In this document: positions 1 through 11,929 of the stretch, one piece after another | Layout of the letters: every line of letters begins with the position of its first letter | Position numbering within the stretch: position 1 is the stretch's first letter | Source: Tretioscincus oriximinensis | Lineage: Eukaryota > Chordata > Lepidosauria > Squamata > Gymnophthalmidae | Direction: 5' to 3' | NCBI GenBank assembly: GCA_022410635.1 | Contig: JAJVDF010000248.1 | Coordinates: 1,113,241 to 1,177,240, forward strand | DNA: 64,000 nucleotides | Position numbers and translations under genes: made by a program | The notes under the pieces: model-generated | The model's database searches: none | Seen by the model: the letters and a program-made list of their open reading frames with translations, nothing else | What the model was told of the DNA's origin: nothing

Positions 1-290
1 AATAAAACAACGAGAATTTTTAAAAAATATGGGTGTTGACTTCAGGCTACAGGTAGAGGTCTCCATTTTCCTACTGCTTTTATGTTCTTGTCTTCCTGAG
101 TAAAATTTATTCCAGCTGTACTATATTTCACTAGGTTTAAGACTGAACTTCCTTTTCTTCGACTGGTATTTCCAGTTATGAGTTAGGAAGGAATTGTAAT
201 CTAAAATATACAAGTGTCAGGATATGTTAGGAAGATTCTGTGTATATAAAATGTCACTACAATATAACTAACATTATTTTTCCTGTCCAG

Positions 291-506
291 GTATTGTTGA
301 AAAATGTTAGCAATGGAGTTACCCGTGGTCAGCTACTTCAAAGTTATGAAATGCTCACAGATTTGGACAAAATGGGAGGGAGCTTCAATTTTTTTGCCAT
401 GTTACCGCTGTGCAGATTTACACTTTCGGATCAGCAAATGAAACAAACACACTCAACTACAGTTAAAGTACCTGTTGCTGGTTTTGATGAACTTTTACTG
501 AAATGA
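291..506 (+). CDS. NDUFAF7: NDUFAF7, last coding exon (partial gene)
   Basis: Encodes the C-terminal 71 residues and the TGA stop of NDUFAF7, a mitochondrial protein arginine methyltransferase that dimethylates NDUFS2 and is needed for complex I assembly (family knowledge). The exon opens after a polypyrimidine stretch ending in CAG at 290, in phase 0 (VLLKNVSNG...). Diagnostic residues are SYEML...KMGGSFNFFAMLP and the ending VPVAGFDELLLK, which parallel the mammalian C-terminus with its MGERFNFFALLP and VVAGFSEL segments. Earlier exons lie left of the window. The gene is convergent with PRKD3, as in human. The stretch between FNFFAMLP and VAGF diverges from human, which is usual for this tail. 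Gene identity is well supported; expression is inferred. Confidence 0.88.
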   Translation, partial: VLLKNVSNGVTRGQLLQSYEMLTDLDKMGGSFNFFAMLPLCRFTLSDQQMKQTHSTTVKVPVAGFDELLLK

Positions 507-530
507 ATACAAAATGCAAATGATCAAANT

Positions 531-536
531 AATAAA
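531..536 (+). terminator. Candidate NDUFAF7 polyadenylation signal AATAAA
   Basis: A canonical AATAAA lies 25 bases after the NDUFAF7 stop codon. It would give a very short 3' UTR. Downstream signals could also be used, so this is a candidate only. Confidence 0.4.
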
Positions 537-764
537 CAGATATCATTTGATTCAACTGCTGCTTGATACAGATGAGAAGACCATACTTCCCCCACTCATG
601 AATGGATAATGATCTGTGATCAAGTTCTCATTGACTGTTCCCAAAGAACAATAACTAAGGTGTGTGTGGGTTCAGCTGCACCAAGCACTGACATGGTCAG
701 GCAGCACTGCTGAGTGGCCACTGATTCTAACCCACCCAGCTTTGTCTCTCCTGGCATGATTTTA

Positions 765-1350
765 AGGCCTTGTTTACAAAGAGAAGCCCTGCTGAATCAG
801 GCCACAGCCCATCTGTCTCACAAGTGGCCCACCAATTCCACCTAGGCAGTCTGAAACAGAAGAAGGCAAAATCTTCCAACTATTCCCAATGCCCTGCAAA
901 TGACATTTCAGGAATCCTGCCTGTTGCTTCATCTTGGAGGCAGTCTCAAGACATCCATCCTAGTAGCTGTTTATACCCTTGGCTTTCACGAACTATCTAA
1001 TCCTGTCTTAAACCTATCCCAGCTGCTAGCTACTACCACCTCTTCTGGAAGTAAATCCCACAAACCTATGGCCCTATGAGTGAAAAATTTTTGTCTCTCC
1101 TCACTCTCCTGCTTAACAGTTTCAAGGAATGTCCCTTGGTCTTAGTGTGGTGTGGTAGAAAAAAAAATTCTCTACTTATCCATCCCATACATGATTTTAT
1201 ACACTNCAATTAAATCACCTCTCAAATGCCATCTTGAGGTTGAAGAGGTCCAGATGTTGCAGCTGGATTTCATAAGGGAGGTGCTACAGTCCCTTGATCA
1301 TTCTTGTGTAACCTTCTGTAGTTCCATAATATCTTTGAAAGTGGCATGAA
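765..1350. repeat. LINE-type interspersed repeat, copy A
   Basis: This stretch shares a series of phrases in the same order with 52735-53245: CCCTGCTGAATCAGGCCA, then CTGTCTCAC, GTGGCCCA, CCAATT, ACCACCTCTTCTGGAA, CAATTAAATCACCT and a final AGTCCCTTGAT. Both copies are diverged and carry indels. The family resembles a non-coding LINE 3' region that is common in reptile genomes, but I cannot fix the clade by eye. Apparent ORFs inside it are not genes. Confidence 0.6.
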
Positions 1351-1359
1351 CCAGAAAAG

Positions 1360-4300
1360 GTCCTCACCTCAGTGATGCAGCTTGTCAGTTCTGGCATACG
1401 CACAATGTGGATGCTCTGNTGTGCCGTGTGATTGAATGGAGGTGGTCCTGGACCCAGGTGCCATGGGCTCTAATTTCTTCTGTGCATCCCCTTCTCCCTC
1501 ATTCAATTCACAAACAGGTTTTTCTTTCCATAGTCTGCATTAATATCTAAGTGCTAGTATATTCTGAAATATAGTTTAGAATAAGGTTTAACGCAGAAAG
1601 AACCTATCCAATTTATCAGGATGGTTTCTGGATAATATCTAAGCAAAAAGGCTAGCACAGCTTTTCCGTAAAAGTTGAATAGAGTTCACAATACTATTTG
1701 ACTATGATTCATCTTCAGAAAAGTGCATTCCTGAAAAGGATCTTCATTCTTCCTCTGGGGCTGTGCTAAGAAAGCAGAAATGGAAGTTGGACTAGCCTAG
1801 GCTGCAGCTGTGGCTACACAAAGTTAGTTTTTGTTATGGTTTCTAGTTCCAATGTCAAAGCATAAATTTGTGCATGTTTGGAAGTATGTTTTAACCAGAC
1901 ACCGAAACCCTTATGTTTCCTGCTCTCCTTTTTGTTTAAAAAAGGAAATTATTAATGAAGNTTCAAGTGAACTTTTACACTGAAGCCAAACTAGAGCCAA
2001 GTGGTTCCTGAAGGAAGGAAGATTTTTGAACAAGAAGACAGAAAACAAGGGCAATACAGAATGCAGCAGACTATGAAATCAAAGAAACCCAAGGATATAC
2101 AGGAATGCAGTTCTTATACCGACAGCAATCTTTGGAAGCAGCACAATATTCTGACATGAAACCTTGAAATAACAAGGGCAAAGACACCTAAGTAAATAGG
2201 ACATAAATCTTCACGTATTGAGTTGGTTTGTTATTTAAAGTTGCCCTCTTTTAATGCAACTTTCTTAGTGCGAATTTGTAACTTTTCGTGCTGTAATGCA
2301 TTCACAAAACATGTTGCTGACAATTATTAGAGCAAGCAATGTCTACATTAATTTGTGTGACATGGTTTGCTCAAACACAACCAATTTGGTTTACAAGGGA
2401 TAACTAATATCATAGACATACAGCTGTCTGAAATGCTGCTAATGTGAGAAGAATACGGCACCTGAAACATAGACACCTTATAGGGAAATAAAATTTATTT
2501 TCAAGCTTAGAGGATATTTACAAACAATGGGACATACAAAAATATAAAAAGGACTTGACAGTGTCTTTTGGAGGATATACGTTTTACAGAATACTTTCTA
2601 GCATCAATATTCTAACAGTATGCAATGAATGCAACTTAATTCAAAATTAAAGATGAATGTAGCACTGTGTACAGATTCATCTGGAGGAGCAGATTAATAC
2701 CAACCTTTCAGTGACCTAAAGCTTTGATTTTAATAATATTATGTATTCATAGGAAAGTTAAATTGCAAGGTATACAACTGTATTTATGATTCATAATGTA
2801 CATGTAACAGATATTGCAGAGTGAAACATTCCAGTTATTTCTTATCTTCATGCAGTTTGTTTCCTTTGCCTAATGATTCATTATGGTATCCTGAATCTTG
2901 AAATTGTGATCTACTTTTGGACTAGATCTACAGTCAAAACATTCTGCTGCCCACCAAGTTGGTCAATGCTGATTTTATTTTATCAGCTGATTTTGCTGTA
3001 ATTGAATTATATTTATTCAATACTGAAATACTTGACATCAGTGTTATAGCACACTTATTATCCTAACCAAAATGTAAGCCTCACATGACAAAATGGAATT
3101 TATTTGGGAGTAAACATGAACAAAATACCACTCTGTGGAAAGGTAACTAAGATTCAAAATATTGTATCTATTAAATTTTTCTGACATATGAACTTGTAAT
3201 GTTCAAATCCATGCCATATGTATATTTATTAAAATTCCAACAATACGGATTCCCAGTATTTGTGTGAGCAGATTAGAATAGGAGCCTCCAATAATTTCCA
3301 TCATCTGCAACATTTTTTACTTCTGAACTTATTCGTCAGTCCTGGCATGGCTGTGAATGTTTGCTATAGGCAAGCTACGTAGCAGGTAATAAAATTCATC
3401 ATTGTAAAAGTCTGAACAAAATCTCTANAACATTTTAGCCTGAATTCTCAACTTAATTCTGTTGGCAGTTTGATACAAAAATCCAAACTGATCATATTTA
3501 TTTTGAAATCCATTGGGTTAAGAAATGTTTCTCCTATCGTGTCTTCCCATTTCAAGCAGCATTTTATAGGCATTTCCTTCATAATCACATATTACTATTA
3601 AAAATCATTTCCAACTCATGATCTTCTGTCCATTTATTTATAAACTGTTATGGATTGACCAGCTGATTTACTCAAGCTCTTTAGTCCGGCTTATGAATGA
3701 TCCTGTAAACTAATTTCTCCAAATAAATTACAAGTTTGGTGTGAAAGCAAATGGTAATGGCTGCAACTTGAAGCCAGCAGCTTATCTTATTCTTGCTACC
3801 TCTTCTAGCTTTTCCTCAAATCAAACAGAAGCTATTTGTCTGCTTCTCCAGGTTTTTTATCTGCCTCTTCAATCTCATTTGCTTAATATGGAAAGATTCG
3901 ACAGGAAGGGAGCAAACAGGTGGCAGGGCAAGCAAACAGCTAAGAGAACGAGAAAGTGACAGAAGAAACAAATGATAGGCCAGCCAGAGGGACTGGGATG
4001 CATAAGAGAGGGTTTTCATTTACTGAAGCTCTAAATCCACTAAAATAATCTAAATCCCATTTCCTACCTAAAATATTAAAGGAAACTTCATATACACCAG
4101 GGGACCAAAGTCCCAACTAATGAAGTATTATTGGGGCCAGAATGAGATTTTTTTTTCTGCCAGGCTTCCAGAGGAACCTTAGGCAATGCAGGACAAAATT
4201 AGATCCCTGTGTTCCAGGTCTGCCTCCAAATGGAGCTGTTGGGAGGATCTCCTGCAGAGGAGTCAAAGGATCAGTTTTACAAATTTCTCCATAGCCTTTG

Positions 4301-4780
4301 AGAAGTGGCAAACCTGTGGGACCCCACTGGTCCCACAGGATTAGAGAACCTAGAAGTAAGTCGCCTCACAACCAGAGTTTTCATATCATTTTTTTAAATC
4401 TTACTTCAGTTTTGTTCCAATTAAGTGACGAATGTGCAGATATGAAGGGACCGTTACGTTCCATCTGTCTAATTTGTAATAGGATTATGAATCAGTGATT
4501 CCTAAGTTAAGAGAGGAAGGAAAGCTGGCTTCAGTACGAGTAACAAGGATAATGAGGACAGAATGAGGGACGTATTAAAGGTATTGTATCAGTGGAATAT
4601 AAAGACTATTGAACAATTATATAAAGATGGTGGAAATCTTTATGATAGAAATACTAGACAAAGTTGGATAAGGGATAGAGCAGATATCAAGATATATATA
4701 GATAATGAAAGAATTAAAAGACATAAGTAGAGATGATACAGAAATAGTAAAAATTATGAAAAAGGAGTAATGGCGCTGTG
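1360..4780. other. Intergenic sequence, nothing recognised
   Basis: AT-rich DNA between the NDUFAF7 end and the L1-like element. I found no exon with splice signals and protein similarity, no RNA gene and no clear transposon terminus. It may contain NDUFAF7 alternative 3' UTR sequence or old unrecognisable repeats. Confidence 0.5.
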
Positions 4781-4849
4781 GCCCTTTGCATAGTTGTACG
4801 ACCGAGAGGAAAGTTGCCACATCCAGAACTTGGGGGATGCAGACATTGA

Positions 4850-5089
4850 CAAGGGGAGTCCCAGCACCGCCCCAAGCCCCCTACCTTCAAAGAATTCCTT
4901 CCCGAACCTCATGCAGAGGTGCTGGTACCCCACAAGCTCTACTGCATGCACAACATCTGCTGGGAGAAGGAGGAGCCAGAGGTGTCAGCAGCTGCAGCCG
5001 GGAAGGAAAATCCAGACGGAGGAGGGAGAGAGTTTACACTGAACATAGAGGGTTGCATATGTCATTATTTTAAAAGGTTAATAAGATGA
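4850..5089 (+). other. GC-rich island with an 80-codon open frame, possible pseudogene fragment
   Basis: About 250 bases are markedly GC-richer than the surrounding A-rich DNA. The + frame through 4868 stays open from just after a TGA at 4847-4849 to a TGA at 5087-5089. It reads in part FKEFLPEPHAEVLVPH, followed by LYCMHNICWEKEEPEV, a composition that looks protein-like rather than random. There is no start codon in context, and I do not recognise the product. It lies just upstream of the L1-like element, so it may be L1 5' region or a transduced or processed gene fragment. Confidence 0.25.
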
Positions 5090-5289
5090 GGTTAAAAGAC
5101 AAATGTTCAATGCCATGATTTAAAATAGTAAAAATTTATAATAGCAATTAATAGGAATAGAAGAGTTTACTGATAAGTTTATTATAGCATCTAAATCTGG
5201 GGAGAGGGAGGGAATAACAGTCATGTTCTACTGTGCCACCAGACAGAACAGCGCAAGGATCTAAGGATTTTTTTTCCACAAGCAGCTGC

Positions 5290-8200
5290 ACAGAAAATGG
5301 AAAAGGTTAAATTGCTATCAATGAATGTCAATGGATTAAATTCAGATTTCAAGAAAAACAGCGTGTCAAAACTGATAAGGGACTCTCAATCAGAGGGACA
5401 GAGGGAAATTATTACAAATTGGAGACTGGACAATGCAATATGAATCAAGGGGAACAAATCAAGAGGTGTNGCCATTTTGATCAAGGATAGTTTAAATTTT
5501 GAAATGTTGGAAGTTAAAAAAGATAAAGATGGAAGAGTGATACTAGTGAAAGAAAGGATAGAAAACAAAATTCTTACATTGGGTTCAGTATATAACAATA
5601 AGAATAAAAAATAATGTTCAATAAAAAAAAAATAATAATGTTCAATCAGTTGATGAATCAATCTGATATATTTCTAAAAGAAGAATTATAATTGGGAGGT
5701 GATCTGAATCAGGATGTGGAAAAGGGTGAGGGGTGTAAGAAAAAAATAAGAAAAAATATAAGAAATGACTCATACGCTTGAAAAAATGGCATTTACTTGA
5801 TTATGGCCAGAGATATAATGACAGAGGAGAAAAAGAGATCTATTTCTCAGCAAAGAAATGTTCTAATTTAGATCATATTCTAGGTCACAATGATAGTAAG
5901 TTCAAAGTGCTTAAATTTTTGAAAGGTAAATATTAGACATCAGATCATGCTCCCAACTTTCTAGAAACTGAGATCATAAAAAAAGCATTAAAAAGTGGAG
6001 ATTTGACCCAATGGCATTAGTTACTTCAAGAAAATGAAACAGCAGAAATGCCCCCACAAACTGTATGGGATATCTCCAAAGTGGTTCAGAAAGAAATATT
6101 TCTAAATAAAGAAATAATAAAAGGACAGATGAAAAAAATGGCATGAATTGGCTGCAACTATTGAGGAATTACAAACAAAACACATTAAGACTAACTAAAA
6201 AAATATTAAAAGAATTAAAACAGAAGAAAAAAGTATTGGGATTGTTAGACCAAAAAATGTTATTTAAGAAATGATCATATATAAAACATGAATTTAAACC
6301 AAATGATATGCAAAGCATTAAGAGATTGACAAGATATTTAAAGAAAAGGAGAGAGAAAAATAGAAAAATGAAATTAAAAACTCATGAAGGAAAATGGGTG
6401 AATATAGAAGAGATGCTAGAAGAATTTAGAAAATTTTATAAAAAGCTGTATACACGTTCAGAGAGTGAGTTAGATAATATAAAAGTAGACAAACAAGGAA
6501 CTGAAGCAGAAATTACTAAATAAAGAGATTACCCAAGAGGAGATTAGGCAGGCCATAAAAAAATCGAAAGCAGGAAAATCACTTCATCCAGATACTTACT
6601 TCAAAATTTTGGGTGAAAAATTATTACTGCACTTACAAAAAATCTTTAATTGGGCAATGAATCAATACCCAATGCTGGAAACCTGGAGAGAAGTAGGTCN
6701 TTTTTTATGTAACTAGGATTATAAATTATTTTTGGAAAAAAATTCTCCACAATTAGAAAACATACTCCCAAATTTAATAAATAAGAATCAATGTGGACTC
6801 ATCAAAAAAGAAACATAAAAAACCAGTAAGAATTGCACTGGATGTCCTGAGCCATGCTAACAAAACAAAAGAGAACATCAGCTTTCTAAAATTAGACATT
6901 TACAAGGCCTTTGACCATGTTAATAAAAATCAGAAAAGTATTACAGGCAGTTTACAAAAACAACCCTGCATATTTAAGACTAAATGGAAGGTGTTTGCAG
7001 AATTTCAAAGGATGTCCACTTTCCCCGTTACTGTTTGCTCTGACTGTAGAATTATTAGCAAAGTAGATAAAGGAAGACAAAAACTGGAAGGGATATGAAA
7101 TTGGAAGAATTAATGCAAAATTTAATCTCTATGAAGATGACACATTGGTAATTTCAAAAGAACCCATCGAAATAGTCACAATTATTATAGTAATGATAGA
7201 AAAAAATAGGAAGGTATTACGCCTTGAAATAAATATCAATAAGACGGAAATATTACTAATAGGCATTCCTCCTAGGTAGCATCTGGAAATTAAGGAAAAA
7301 TCAGGATTAAAGCCAGGAGCTAAACGTTTGAAATATNTGGGAATAATTCTAGCAAAGGACATAGTGAAAACAAGAAATTTAAACTATAAATTAATCTGGA
7401 AAAAATAAACCAAATAACAAAACAATGGAAAAAACCCCAATGAGTAGATTAGTGAGAATGAGAACATCTAAAATGTTAATTCTATCCAGATTATCATTCT
7501 TGTTTCAGGTGTTCCCAGTAATTTATAACATGAAATCCTTACAACAATGGGATGAAAAGATTAAGAACTGGGTTAAGGGAGAGAAAATGTTATGGTTTGA
7601 ATTGTTATATGGGAAGCAAAGTGCAGGCAGTTGGGGATTTCCCAAATTGGAAACATATAGGAATGCATATCTGATATCACACCTTAAATACTCCTGGGAC
7701 AAAAAAAGGCAAAATTAGAGAGAGCAACGAACAGCACATCGGCAAAGATTGTATTAAAAATGCATAAAAAAAGAAGCATCAGACTAAGAGCATCAATGTA
7801 ATGATAGAACAAATGGAAAGAATTATTGTCTTTTTGGAACAGCATAATGGAATTATTTTGTAGTATTAATAAAGAAGATGTAATATTGAGAACAAAAGTT
7901 TTAGAAAAGTTACAACATGCAGAACTGAAGAGTTTGAAAGATGNAATAGACAGGACAAATGCTCCATAGCCAGTAGAATTTTGGAGAAATATATTAGGAA
8001 GTCAAGAATGGCTGAAAATAAGGGCACTTAAAGATTTGTTAAAAAAAAAAGAATAGAGAATGATAAAAAAAAGACCTTGGAAAATCTAAAACAGATTATT
8101 TGAACAACTAATAAGTAAATGGTTACAAGGTGACAGAGGTTAGGCATAGGAAATCTATAAATGTTTGATGAATAGTAAGGGGGAAATAGTATATTCCCTG

Positions 8201-8300
8201 AATAGGATTTTGGAATAAGTTTCAAGTTTCAGAAATACAAATAAAAATGAGATTGGAAGAAGCAGATCAGAAATATGAAAGCAAGAACTTGGAAGATACT
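5290..8300 (+). mobile_element. Decayed L1-like non-LTR retrotransposon, ORF2 remnants
   Basis: A-rich DNA carries successive degenerate L1 ORF2 pieces in order. The endonuclease start reads LSMNVNGLNSDFKK near 5315. A linker reads EEFRKFYKKLYT near 6420. Reverse transcriptase segments include FLKLDIYKAFDHVN near 6885 and SRLSFLFQVFPVIYNMKS near 7480, followed by a C-terminal part with ELLYGKQSAGSWGFPKLE near 7600. Multiple stops and frameshifts make it inactive. Residue wording fits the L1 clade better than CR1 or L2. The 3' end is ill-defined, fading into A-rich DNA around 8300. Confidence 0.75.
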
Positions 8301-8389
8301 GCATAGGTGGTACAGAACATCAGTATCATTAGCGTATATAATAAAAGAGACAATAATTAAATGTTAGCATTGTAAAAACCTCATAGGGA

Positions 8390-9420
8390 AAGGCAAGGGG
8401 GGTGCAGCCAGCTAACCCATACACACACCTCACAAACATCACACTTGCTAGCACTGGAGTTAGTCGGTCCAGTGATTACCCTGACAACTCAAGTTCTCAG
8501 ACCTGCCTTAACATGAGGCTTAAAAATAGGACACTGTCCCTTTAGATCTTCATGATGCTTGGTTAAAACAATGGTTGGGCCCACTTCAGGGTGTGTCTGA
8601 ACTGTGAGAGTGACAGTTGAGTCTGTTTAGTCTCTGTGAGTGTTTTGGTTTTGGTCATTTCTGAGTCTGCCTAGTTCTGATCTCATCTGATTTGGGAGAG
8701 TATGTGCTGTGAATTAGGAATCTAATGGAGTGTCCTTGGTGCCAGTATAGCAGAAGGTCATTAAAAAAGTGAATGGGGGTGTAAGATATGAGAGGGAGGC
8801 TGAGCTTAGAATAGAAAGACAGCTGGGTAGAGCTATACACCTATGGAGCAACATTTTTGCAGTTGAATGAAGTTACTGCATCCCCTCACTGTATCAGTTG
8901 TTTAAATAAAAAAGAATTTTTTTTATAGATGCTTCCTTTATTTAGCAGGTCAGGGAACAGTAAGAAGAGATTCCTAGAAGCACATGAAGATACACAGTGG
9001 AATATTCACAAAACCAACAATACTTTAATATTTATATACATTTCAATGGTGGCAGCGAAAACAAAGAAATTACAAGTAAAATATAGTAAAATGTTCTATC
9101 CCAACCATGTGTTCACTTGTAAAAAACCTAAAGAGCTCCACATTTTGCCACATCTCCCACCTTGCAAACACCACGCCTGCTGTCACTGGAGTTGCATCAC
9201 TCTGATGATTGCCCAGGCTCTCAGTCTCCCCCCTGCCTCAACATGAGGAATTTGAGACCCCAGCTGTCGCCCAGAACCTGTTGTGAGCCATACCCAAGCA
9301 AAATCAGATCCAGTTGTCCTGGCGGTGCCAGCAGCAGACCAGCACATTTCCTGCATGGTCTCCAAACTGCTCGTCCCTAGGGATAGTGAATCAAATTTAA
9401 AAGAGAAAAAAATGAAGCTC
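8390..9420. repeat. Two weakly related direct repeats, possible terminal region of the DIRS-like element
   Basis: The segment around 8430-8520 and the segment around 9150-9250 share a pattern: CACAAACATCAC or GCAAACACCAC, then CACTGGAGTT, then CTCAG, CTGCCT and AACATGAGG. Similarity is moderate, perhaps two thirds by eye. They lie just upstream of DIRS-like coding remnants and could be its terminal repeats or an unrelated repeat pair. Confidence 0.3.
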
Positions 9421-9999
9421 CATCCCTGAGTTGGCTGGCACTCTGGCTTGCAGAGTGGCTCTCTGCTGGGCACAGGACCTCCTGGCTGAGGGGTCTCTAT
9501 CCAAGGGAGTCCACGCATCTCTAACGTCAGAAGCACAATTAGCAACATCTAGAAAGCCAGGAATGAGGTGTTACATAATCCAGCATTACCAATCTGCATT
9601 CAGCTATTCATTAAGACTTTCGAAAACTACCAGGCCAAGCAAGAGTAGTTCTGACTAGAGTTACATTTAACATCAAACTATGACTGTATGCCACAATTCT
9701 CAATTGGTTTTACACACTGGAGGCCATGAAACCGTAGCCATCATTCATCCAGGAGTTATTATAGCTAGGATGTGCGGTCTCTGACTTTTTTTACCCTGAT
9801 GGGATGGACTATCTTTATATATTTTTGAATGCTTATGAAGCATTATTATCTTTCATGTTATATATATCTGTATCAGGACTGTAATGTAACTCGTACCAAG
9901 AGTATATAATACAGTCACTTGCAGTACACCCTGTATAATTTGTTTATATATAAGACAGTGCTTTTATGATTTATTTCTGAAAATTCTGGGGAGACTTAT

Positions 10000-11640
10000 A
10001 TTGTAGTTGTTGATTTACATCAGGAGGAACCTGGCTCTGGCGATTGACATGGGCACTGAATCCATGCAGCTGATCACCAGATCATCAGGGTTCATGCTGG
10101 TAGCTGGACAAGCATTATGGTTGCACCACTAAAATGTGGATGTAGATTCTAAGGTGCNGGTCCTAATGGCCCCTTTTAAGGGGCAGCATCTGTTCGGAGA
10201 GGAAGTCCTATAGGACATTTTCATCAAGATGATAGATAAGAAGGTTATGCCCATTCTTCCCCAGCAAACTCCCAGGGTAAGATTAGAGACCCTCGTCCTG
10301 GCCCTCATCACCTTCCTAGGGTGGGTTTATTTTGCGAGCCCTTTCATAAACTGGCCCAGAGTCTGGTGTATCTGGGTTTTTGTATTAACACAAGTGAGTT
10401 CACCTTAATTTCTTCTCAAAAGAGGATTGAGGCTCTGTGTTCTCAGGTGGCAGAGATACTGGGGGCAGGACAGGGTCTAGGTGATGAGTCTTGCCTCTAT
10501 CCTGAGTACGATTGTTTTGATGTTTGACCTGCACCCATAGGGTTGATTTCATTCCATGACCTACAGTTGTTCCTTTTGCCCTGTGCACGACATATTGAAA
10601 CCAAGCAGAGATTGGGGGTGTCAGTGCCTCATGAGGTCAGGCTTTCTATTAAGTGGTGGACCACAGTCTGGACCCTGTTAATTGGAGTTCCCATTTTTCT
10701 GTCTAATGGGGGGTAATCTAGGATGCCAGTCCCACTGGATGGAGAATATCTGCAGGGGTTATGCTGCACATGGTCGTTGGTCTGTTGAGGAGATGCGACA
10801 TCAGATAAATTGGTTGGCGCTTAGGATTATTCAACTCATTCCTTCAGTTTGTGGATTTGGCGCAGGATAGGCATATGTTAGTTCTGACGGATAATGTGAC
10901 TGTCAAGGCACACATGACCCATCACGGTGGAACTAGATCTAGGCTGCTGATGCGGTTGGTGAGAGAATTATTATCCTGGGCTGAATGCCACCTCCTTTCT
11001 ATCTCTGCCATCTGTATTCAGGGTCACGGAATCTACTGGTGGAAATTTTAAGTGAGCAGGATCTTCCGTATCAGAATGGAGGCTAGATCCCTTAGTATTT
11101 TGAAACATCATCCAGTGGTGGGGATGGCTGGTTATGGACTTGTTTGCCACCAGCTTGAATTGTCAGGTTCCAAGGTTCATGGCAAGATTCTGGGACGAGG
11201 GGGCAGAGGCAGTCCTGTCACCTCCATAGTTGAGGGACCACTTGTATGCCTTTCCTCCCCTTCTGATCCTACAACAGGTTCTGAAGAGTCCACAGGAAGT
11301 TCTGATTCCCCAATTATGAATCATTTGTCAGACCAACTCTGGGTACATCCAGTATCCTCAAAGCTACTGCCCAACAGGACCATCTACATCTGGACCCGTA
11401 TTGGCTTCGATTGATGGCATTCAGGCTCAATGGAAGTTGCTACGGGCAGAATGCCTTGAGGAGGATGTGATTGTCACCATGTTAGCAGCTGGGTGTCTAT
11501 CCACGAATAGAATTGATAATGTGGCCTGGAGGGTTTTCTTCAGATGTACAGCTAGGCAGATTGATCTATTGAGGCCCTCAGTGTTACAGGCTGTGTCTTT
11601 TTTTACAGGACGGAGTTAGGAAGGGACTGAAGTACAACAC
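10000..11640 (+). mobile_element. DIRS-like tyrosine-recombinase retrotransposon, degenerate
   Basis: Broken reading frames follow the order of a DIRS pol region. Reverse transcriptase thumb-like text near 10330-10440 reads LAQSLVYLGFCIN. An RNase H-like stretch near 10770-11030 reads GRWSVEEMRHQINWLALR, then VLTDNVTVKAHM, then GGTRSRLLMRLVREL. Near 11460-11615 a tyrosine-recombinase N-terminal-type stretch reads STNRIDNVAWRVFF followed by LLRPSVLQAVSFF. The DN-plus-GGTRSR block and a recombinase domain in place of a DDE integrase are typical of DIRS1-type elements. Stops and frameshifts show it is dead. Exact ends are not resolved. Confidence 0.7.
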
Positions 11641-11929
11641 TATTAAGAAGGTTTTTGCCTTAGCCACAATATTGGATTACCAGTACACAANAGTATAAGA
11701 AATAAAAGTATACCTTGCATAGACTTGCATTGGGGATAGATTTCTATCCTAGCCCTTTTTTGTCTTGCAATCAAATTCCTTGTACAATTGAGTTGTTTTT
11801 TGCATGGTTTGCTCCCAGGTGGGATTCTGACAGCATCCTAAATTGATTCTATGATTAAAGGCAACAGAATTATTAGCTCCCTAGAAGGTCAAGAGTGACC
11901 TAGATTTTTGTCCTGCCTTCCTACATTGC

